64,000 nt of DNA. Origin: Ancistrus triradiatus (taxonomy: Eukaryota; Chordata; Actinopteri; Siluriformes; Loricariidae). Under the pieces are notes generated by a model. The model was not told the origin of the DNA and did not search any database. It saw only the letters and a program-made list of their open reading frames with translations. The stretch's first letter is position 1; each line of letters begins with the position of its first letter. Where the stretch lies: positions 248,001 to 312,000 of the forward strand of contig JAJAGP010000273.1 in the NCBI GenBank assembly GCA_025084515.1. The letters are read 5' to 3'. A program made the position numbers and the translations under genes. Below, one piece after another: positions 57,585 to 64,000 of the stretch.

Positions 57585-59020
57585 TACTGCATGACTGTGC
57601 GCACCTGGATTCCCAAGAGCTGCATTTCATCCTTCACCACTCACAAACAAGTGACAGATTTCAGACCGGACACTCTTAAGAGAAAGAAAGCGCTCTCCAA
57701 ACTGTCTGCAATCAGTTCAGCTTCTCCATCCATCTCTCCATCTCTGCCTGTCCTCCACCTGCCCTTCTCCTTATCTGTCTGTCTGGCGGCTCTCTCGAGA
57801 TAGGAACCCGTCCTGTTCCATTCCGGCAGAGCTTTATTGCTCGCTCTATCTCGCTCTAATCTTATTGTAGTATCCTGGTACCTTTGGAGCGATCTTTGTT
57901 AAGCCGTTCGTCAGGTCTTTGTGTCTCCAGCGCAGAAATCATTAATAGTGCAGAAACTCAAGCTGATCCTCATTCTGTCACATCCTGGGACAGATGTCGG
58001 CGCACAGCAGTGAGAGAAGCCGGATCGACGCGAGGAAAAAGAAGGATATTTTAAGATTCCGTAACCAAACACAAAAGAAGACATGACGGACAGGACACGT
58101 AAACAAAAAGAGCAAAGTCCTGCAAAAGTTTCAGGCTGGTTGGCATTGCTGTAGCTGGTGAAGGCTCAGGGTCTTTGGTTGAATTTCAGACCAGAATTCC
58201 CTGGTCAGTAAAGCAGAATAACTCTTCGCTCTATGTTTATTTGCTGTAGGAGCTCAGTAAGCTCTAAGGCTTCGATGGTAAGATCCAGCTTCTGTATACC
58301 ACAGTTCCTCAAGTCCTGAGTTCAAATCCCAGGTGGGGATCGCAACACGAAGGTCAGGTGGTGGAGCCCAGTGAAACCCTGAAAACAGGATGCTTTGCTT
58401 AAGCGAAATTGTTGAGAACCATTTTACAAAGGACTCAGGTGACAGACCATCGAAGGGCTGGGTTGGGTTCTTGAAGTTGTAGTTCTTCATGATGATCCCC
58501 AGACCAGGCTCTACTCCCTCAGATCGAACCTATAAACCTGGCCGGAAGGCACTGCCACGACTCGAATCCTAGCATCTTGGACTACCGTGCCACCTGAGCT
58601 CCTAATGTGAAACAAATCAAAGCAAAACATCTTGTTTTACCCGCTTATCCTGGTCTTGGGGCAAAGTCCGGAGCGTCACCGGGTACTGACTGGGCCACCT
58701 GGCCCGAGCACCAGTCCATCGCAGCATTCTCATGTTGTTTGCATGTTCTCCCTGTGCCTGACTGTGGCAACCTCTAACAGGAGTGGCTCAAAGAAGCAGG
58801 AGAGGAAGGACGGCGGATCTACAGGGTGCACAGTGTGGAATTTTATATATATAATTGCTAAGTAACCATAGCAACCGTTATATAAAGGCAGGTGAAGCTC
58901 AGGGACTGCGTTAATAAGTCTATAAGGAAATTATTTTCTTGGAACAGGATTGTTTTCGTGCATTATTATCTCCTGCATATCATTTAAACCTAAAGACGCA
59001 CAGCGCGGAACGAAAGCTAG
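57585..59020. other. No gene seen; SINE fragments
   Basis: 58490-58600 is antisense tRNA-like (ACTCGAATCC, CTACCGTGCCACC). 58620-58760 contains pieces of the other SINE (TTATCCTGGTCTTGGGGCAAAG, GTTTGCATGTTCTCCCTGTG). The rest is anonymous. Confidence 0.4.
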
Positions 59021-59029
59021 ACAACGGAG

Positions 59030-59430
59030 GAATGAATGTCGCAGCAGAAATCGAGGCTCATCAGAGCAGGCAACGTCTTCTATTGTCCAATTTTGATGAG
59101 CCCGTGTGAATGGGAGCATCCGTTGCCCGTTCTTAGCTGACAGGAGCAGTGCACGGTGGTCTTCTGCTGCTGTAGCCCATCTGTTTCAAGGTTGGACGTG
59201 TTGTTTGTTCAGAGATGCTCTTCTGCATATCTTTGTCTCAGGTCAAACCAGTCTGGCATCAACGAGGCATTTTCACAAGAGAACTGCCCTCACTGGATAT
59301 TTTCTTTTTTTCAGACCATACTCTGTAAAACCTAGAGATGGCGCTGTGTGTGAAACTCCCAGTAGATCAGCAGTTTCTGAAATACCCAGACCAACAACGA
59401 TGCCACGTTCAAAGTCACTTAAATCACCTG
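59030..59430 (-). pseudogene. Tc1-like transposase fragment ('GGCCACTTTATTAGG' family)
   Basis: On the minus strand: SDFERGIVV (ends near 59405-59425), the region TDLLGVSHTAPSLGF..., then MGYSSRRPPCTAPVS (near 59150-59185) and HQNWTIEDV(A)CSDEPRFLLRHS with the first catalytic D (about 59045-59095). The catalytic domain beyond this is deleted and the frame is broken. Confidence 0.8.
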
Positions 59431-59787
59431 CTAAATATGTGTATCCGATTAATTATTTTTCCGTAATGAGTAAGACAGTTGAAAGCCATGTTAAATACTA
59501 TCATGAAAAGATAAACCCGCCGGCGAAATGCAAACAGGCGGTACAGTTTGCTAAAGGACAGATAAAAGCTGGTGGATAGGGCTGAACGCGGAGCTGAGAT
59601 TAATCTTAATGCGTAGTACGAGCGATGAAAATAAATCTGCTCCCGATTCAAAGCGTGCATGCTCAGCGTGTCTATTAATAATGTCAGCGTTGACACACAG
59701 GCATAATGAGGAGAAGCGTTTTAACTTCTCTAAGCCAATCAAGCGCCTCAAAAGGTGAATTACACACAAAATGAATTACTGAAATCA

Positions 59788-60830
59788 AAGAAGGCAAGAA
59801 GCCCAGAAATGAGAAGGAACTGAAAATGGCTGCAGTCCAGATATGGCAGAAACATCAGCAGGGAATCTACCGAGTGTCTAAAGCTTTTAAGTTTGAGTCT
59901 TAGCATTTTTTAAGCCTTCGCAGCCAGGAACGTCTGTTTTGGTCTCCTATGTTTGGTCTTACGCTTTATAGTCTTAGACTTGTGTGACGCTTTTGATCAT
60001 TAAAACTGGAGGAGCAATTAGTTTTATGATCTTCGGGACCAAGGAGCTTCATTCTGTGGGTTTGTCTGGACTACCTTTTCATGCCCGAGCTCTTTGTTGC
60101 TCGTACTTTATCTGGACCTTCCAGGAGGCAGAAGTGAAGGCAAGAAGCCCAGAAATGAGCAGGAACCGCAAATGGCTGCAGTCCAGAGCCTGGCAGGAGA
60201 TCAGCAAGGAATATATCAAGTGTCTAATGTTTTTAAGTTTTGGTGTCTTCAGAGACCCTTTAAAGCATTTGAAACGAGTAACGTCTATTTTTGTGTACTT
60301 CACACCACTACAGCCGATTTTGGGCAAGACACCTGATAATCTTAGGATTGTATGAAGCTGCTCGGTCAGAGAAATGCAGAATGTACGATTTTTACGATCT
60401 CCAGAACCAAAATCTGAAATCTTTGTTCCTCATACACGTCAGTCTTTAGCCGGACCTCACTGAAAGCCCAGAAATGAGCTGGAACTGAAAATGGCTGCAG
60501 TCCAGACCTGGCAGAAGATCAGCAGGGAAAATTCCAAGTGTTTTTAAGTTAAGTTTGAGTCTTTAAAGCCTTAGAAACAACAATCTTAGGTTTGTGTGCA
60601 GCTGCCTGCCCTGTTAAACAAAGTAAACTGGTGTTGATATCAGGCACAGATGACATTTGTCTAGACTAGCATCTCATGTCCGAGCTCTTTGTTGTCAATC
60701 ACATTAGCTGGGGACAAGACTGAAGGCGAAAAGCCCAGAAACAAGCAAGAACCGAAAATGGCTGCAGTCCAGACCTGGCAGAACGTCAGCGCGAAGAAGG
60801 ATCTGATCATGTTTTGAGTCTTCAGACTCA
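59788..60830 (+). repeat. Four-unit large tandem repeat
   Basis: Units start near 59788, 60135, 60460 and 60724 with the shared core AAGCCCAGAAATGAG(C)AGGAAC and AAATGGCTGCAGTCCAGACCTGGCAGA, then ATCAGCAGGGAA...AAGTGTCTAA..TTTTAAGTTTGAGTCTT. Farther into each unit TTTGTCTGGACTA...CATGCCCGAGCTCTTTGTTG, CCTGATAATCTTAGG and ATGATCTTCGGGACC recur. Spacing shrinks (about 347, 325, 264 bp) through internal deletions. No coding assignment; family not recognised. Confidence 0.85.
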
Positions 60831-61042
60831 ATTATTGCAAAATCCAGAAATCAGGTTTCATTTATTAAATCCACATTTCAGTACATCAAACATCAAAGTG
60901 CACTTTATGTGTGTATGGTGTAAATGCAAGACAATAAATAAATACAAGAAATATAAACACAATAAGTATTGTGTATGGGTATTGACTCAAGTTGTATAGT
61001 TTAAAGTCAGCTTCGTTTCATTTGTTAATAAACATCCATTTC

Positions 61043-61815
61043 AGCATTTCAGCCCTGCAACACATTCCAAAAAAAGTTGAGAGGGGGGCGACTTAGGTGC
61101 AGTAACGAGGTAAAAAACTAAGTGATTTCAAACAGGTGATTATAATCAGGACTTGGTACAAAAGCAGCATCCACAAAAGGCTGATTCTCTGAGGAGTAAC
61201 GATGGACAGAGGATCTCCAGTTTATCAACAAATGTTTAAAAACAATCTTCCTCAAAGAAAGACTGGAAGGGATTTATATGTTTCTCCCTCTACAGAGCAT
61301 AATATCATTAAACCATTCAAGGAATCTGGAGGAAATGCCTAAACTGAAGAGGGGTGATCTCCGCTCCCTCAGATGGCACTGCATCAAGAACCGGCATTCA
61401 TCAATAGCTGATAGAACCACATGGACAAGGGATTCCTTTATCAAACCTTTATCAAGCTCTACAATACAGTTACATTCACAAACACCACTTAAAACATTAC
61501 TGTGCTAAAAAGAAGCCTTATGTTATAACCATGTCCAGAAGCGGCTCGGCTTCTCTGGGCTCGGAGGCATCTGAGATGGACCATCACACAAAGACAAAAA
61601 GGACCATCCAGATCATGATTACAGTCATGTTATTATTTAGGTTTTTTTACCTCATAACTATCCCTAAATTGCCCTAACTTTTTGAATGTTTTGCAGGCCT
61701 GAAATGCAGAAATGGATGTTTATTAACCAGTGAAATGAAGTTGACCAGAAAAAGCATGGAATATCTGGGGTTCATACAGTCTGCAATGAAATAAAAGTCA
61801 AAATAAATGAAGCAA
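61043..61815 (+). mobile_element. 'SLRRHCIKN' family Tc1-like derivative, copy E
   Basis: From the subterminal CAACACATTCCAAAAAAAGTTGAG through the N-terminal transposase region (KLKRGDLRSLRWHCIKNRHSSI, about 61345-61400) and YCAK to the terminal-side block GTTTTGCAGGCCTGAAATGCAG...TGAAATAAAAGTCAAAATAAATG. The junction GGCTTCTCTGGGCTCGGAGGCATC (61549-61572) is the same as the one seen inverted in copies B and D, so these share one deletion. Confidence 0.8.
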
Positions 61816-61819
61816 AAAG

Positions 61820-62810
61820 TAAAGGTCAGTGTACATTCCTGTCCTCACAGATCGAGAGGAGCCAGTCGTGATGGTTTGGGATCAGGATCTCACAAGAAGA
61901 GCCATTCCGGGCATGTCCCGTTAGACGGACGGACGGACTCGCTAGAGTTAGCTGGAATCCCCAAAGAGGAGCTCAAAGTTTGGACTGACCAGTTTTAACT
62001 CCAAATAACAAACACACTTAAAGCTTTTTGCAGCTTCAAAGATGGTATAATCAAAGATAGATTATGGTAAAAACAAACTAGGTACAATGATTTATTAGTT
62101 AATGAGCCCTAACTGTCCTATGTCTCCACTTCCTGCACCTGTTTGAGTGCAGCATGCCGACAGGATTTCTTGCTAAACCTCAGGATTCTTTTTCATGTTA
62201 GAACAATTTAATTTAACATTTGTTTGCACGACTAAACAGTAAAGATATTCCAAAAAAAGCAGCGACTTTGTAGAGTATATTCTCCGTTTTGAGATTATCT
62301 TCCAACACGTCTTAAACCCACAGATGCACCCGGTGACTACTGCGGGTTTAAATCCATTCTGTGCCGTGTTAGTTCTTGCATATTCCAACTTTCCAGGGCT
62401 TTCAGTAATTAACATTCACAGCATTACCTGTAGTAAAAGTGCAGCACGCCAAGTCTCGCACTGTCTGTCACATAAACCAGTGCTGACCGATGATTCTATT
62501 AGCCAGCTAGAACTGCAGCCGCTAAAAGATTGATGAGACGCAGTGGAAAGTCTGGGCGCAACAGATGCTATTGAACAAAATAAAGAACCTTGTTGTGGAA
62601 AGAGCTGGCGGCGGCTGAGAGAGACACGGTGGGTTAAAGGAAATAAAGAGTAAATACAAAGACGGGGAAGAAAAACAGACTTCATAAAGCATAAGGTCAC
62701 GACGCTGCGATTTCACTTCTCTTCGTGTTGATATTCTTTATCGGCATCTCTCCGCATTACTTCGTGCTGGCTGGAGTTTCGTAAATCTAAATCAGATGAT
62801 GCAGCAATCG
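61820..62810. other. No gene seen
   Basis: The 80-94-codon frames at 62173-62415 and 62416-62700 are unrecognised. No repeats identified. Confidence 0.35.
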
Positions 62811-62814
62811 TTTA

Positions 62815-63200
62815 GACACTATATGGACAAAAGCGTAACCGCTTATTCATTGACACAGGTTTATAAAAGTGACAGAATGCTTTGTTCTAAAGAGATGAAT
62901 GAATCCAAGCTTCCAACTTTGTGGGAACCATTTGGGGAAGGCCCTTTCTGTTCCGGTGCACAAAGCAAGATCCATAAAGGCATGGTTGTGTGAGTGTGAG
63001 GCCTGACCTCAACTCCATCAAACACTTTCGTGTTAAACTAGAACAGATATTGTGAGCCAGGCATCCAATATCAGTGTCTGACCTCAAACATGGATGAATT
63101 CCCACAGTTACAGTCCAAAATCTTGTAGAAAGCCCTCCCAGAAGAGTGGAAGCTGTTAGAACCATATTAACAGCTATGGATTTAGAATGGAACAACGTAA
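62815..63200 (+). mobile_element. Tc1-like deletion derivative with CACTATATGGACAAAAG end
   Basis: The left end GACACTATATGGACAAAAGCG (62815-62835) is followed directly by the 3' half of a transposase: CTTCCAACTTTGTGGGAACCATTTGGGGAAGGCCC, GTGCACAAAGCAAGATCCATAAAGGCATGG (near the lost QQD block), CTGACCTCAACTCCATCAAACAC (the PIE block, with the acidic residue altered) and AAAGCCCTCCCAGAAGAGTGGAAGCTG. The helix-turn-helix half is deleted. Confidence 0.75.
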
Positions 63201-63324
63201 AAGCTCCTGTAGGTCTAATGTGGAGCTTCCCATCGCAGTCCTATCCCAGGGTTCAAAAGTAAGTCTTTGGGAATTAGTATACTAAACAAGTGGCTCTTAT
63301 TTACCGCCAAGCCACACGATCTGC

Positions 63325-63495
63325 AATAATTCATTCATTCATTTTTATTCAGGCACAAATAAAAATAAGTGGCCTCACACTGGGACACCAGAGAGTCCTA
63401 ATGCAAGTATTTGGAATGGAACAGGGAGAACATGCAAACTCCACACAGGTGGAATCCGGGCTGGCAATCAAACTCAGCAGCGCTGGTGCTAAACC
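63325..63495 (-). repeat. SINE copy, antisense
   Basis: TTCATTCATTCAT tail on the left, then GGAGAACATGCAAACTCCACACAGGTGGAATCCGGGCTGGCAATCAAAC (body and reversed B box) and a head fragment to 63495. Matches the orientation of the copy at 43292. Confidence 0.6.
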
Positions 63496-63499
63496 CCGT

Positions 63500-64000
63500 T
63501 ATTTGGTATTATAAGAATTATTAGTACCATCATTAACATTATTAGTGCTATTATATACTATAGTAACATTATCCTTTACAGCCCACATTCTACTCTGATC
63601 GGATGCCAGTGCCATAAGTATTTAGTCACTAAAAAACCATCAAAAACTGCTTAACGGATATTAATTTGTAGTTAGCTTTTTTTATTTTGACTTTTGGGAT
63701 TCACTACCTTTCAGACACAAGATATTTAGAGAGGATGTTGGAGGATAAGAACTGACTCTTAGTCCATGTTCCACGTCACCCAAAGGTTTTGGATGGGGTT
63801 GTAGAGTCCAACGTAAGTGTGCTTTACACCGGTACAGTCAGTGTTTTTTGATCAAGAGCTCATACCACAACAGCAATGCTGCATCTAAACAGCTTAGTGC
63901 ATTTAATTTGAGTCCAGATCAGATATCAGGGCTGGTTTATTGTCAGTGACTCCTCACTGGCACCGTGTAATGGTTCGCAGAGATAAACTGTGTATCGTGC
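63500..64000. other. No gene seen
   Basis: AT-rich, ATT-like words at 63510-63560; nothing else recognised. Confidence 0.35.

Noticed and set aside
55680..60830. CRISPR array
   Set aside because: Repeat units are long, imperfect and lack unique spacers, and the genome is eukaryotic.

Overview
The window looks like teleost fish nuclear DNA. It is AT-rich and non-coding over almost its whole length, is full of (AC)n, (CT)n and (ATT)n microsatellites, and carries decayed Tc1-like transposons of at least nine families together with tRNA-like SINEs and small inverted-repeat elements of the kind common in fish. No bacterial, organellar or viral gene organisation is visible. I cannot name the species.

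The only host coding sequence I can support is one 57-bp exon on the minus strand (44926-44982). It encodes 19 residues, MNQTATVSQVKCQSTKNIK, and ends at a GT splice donor in phase 0. From knowledge of the family this is the alternative first exon 'a' of dpp10, an inactive dipeptidyl-peptidase-like protein that is an auxiliary subunit of Kv4 potassium channels. The exon lies in a GC- and CpG-richer block (about 44760-45250) that probably holds the 5' UTR and promoter, including a short upstream ORF. On this reading everything from 44925 down to 1 is part of a very long first intron, and 45250-64000 is upstream flank. A GC-richer block with a TATA-like box on the minus strand at 1-240 could be a downstream alternative promoter of the same gene, but that is only an inference.

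Layout. 1-1300: possible promoter block, then (ATT)n-type microsatellites. 2400-4920: a MITE-like element followed by a broken Tc1-like transposon with a tandemly duplicated 3' end. 6830-7040: non-autonomous repeat. 8070-9020: degenerate telomere-like (TTAGGG) array. 10150-16850: several Tc1-like fragments, one nested in another repeat. 17000-21700: mostly anonymous. 21700-26900: Tc1-like fragments and a LINE remnant. 27860-28410: MITE. 31470-35800: dense block of Tc1-like, MITE and SINE insertions. 37350-43800: Tc1-like fragments, two long (GT)n tracts, and the inverted second copy of the 2.4-kb MITE, split by a SINE with a clean target duplication. 44460-45420: dpp10 first exon and its surroundings. 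45837-46125: SINE. 47930-50230: a tandem duplication split by a Tc1-like element. 52080-54530: more Tc1-like derivatives. 55680-57480: tandem array of tRNA-like SINE units. 59790-60830: four-unit tandem repeat. 61040-63500: Tc1-like and SINE fragments.

The window therefore reads as a large neural-gene intron plus its promoter, colonised by successive waves of DNA transposons. All transposase reading frames seen are broken, so any current movement would need enzyme from elsewhere. Family assignments rest on recognising motifs by eye; no alignment or database search was run.
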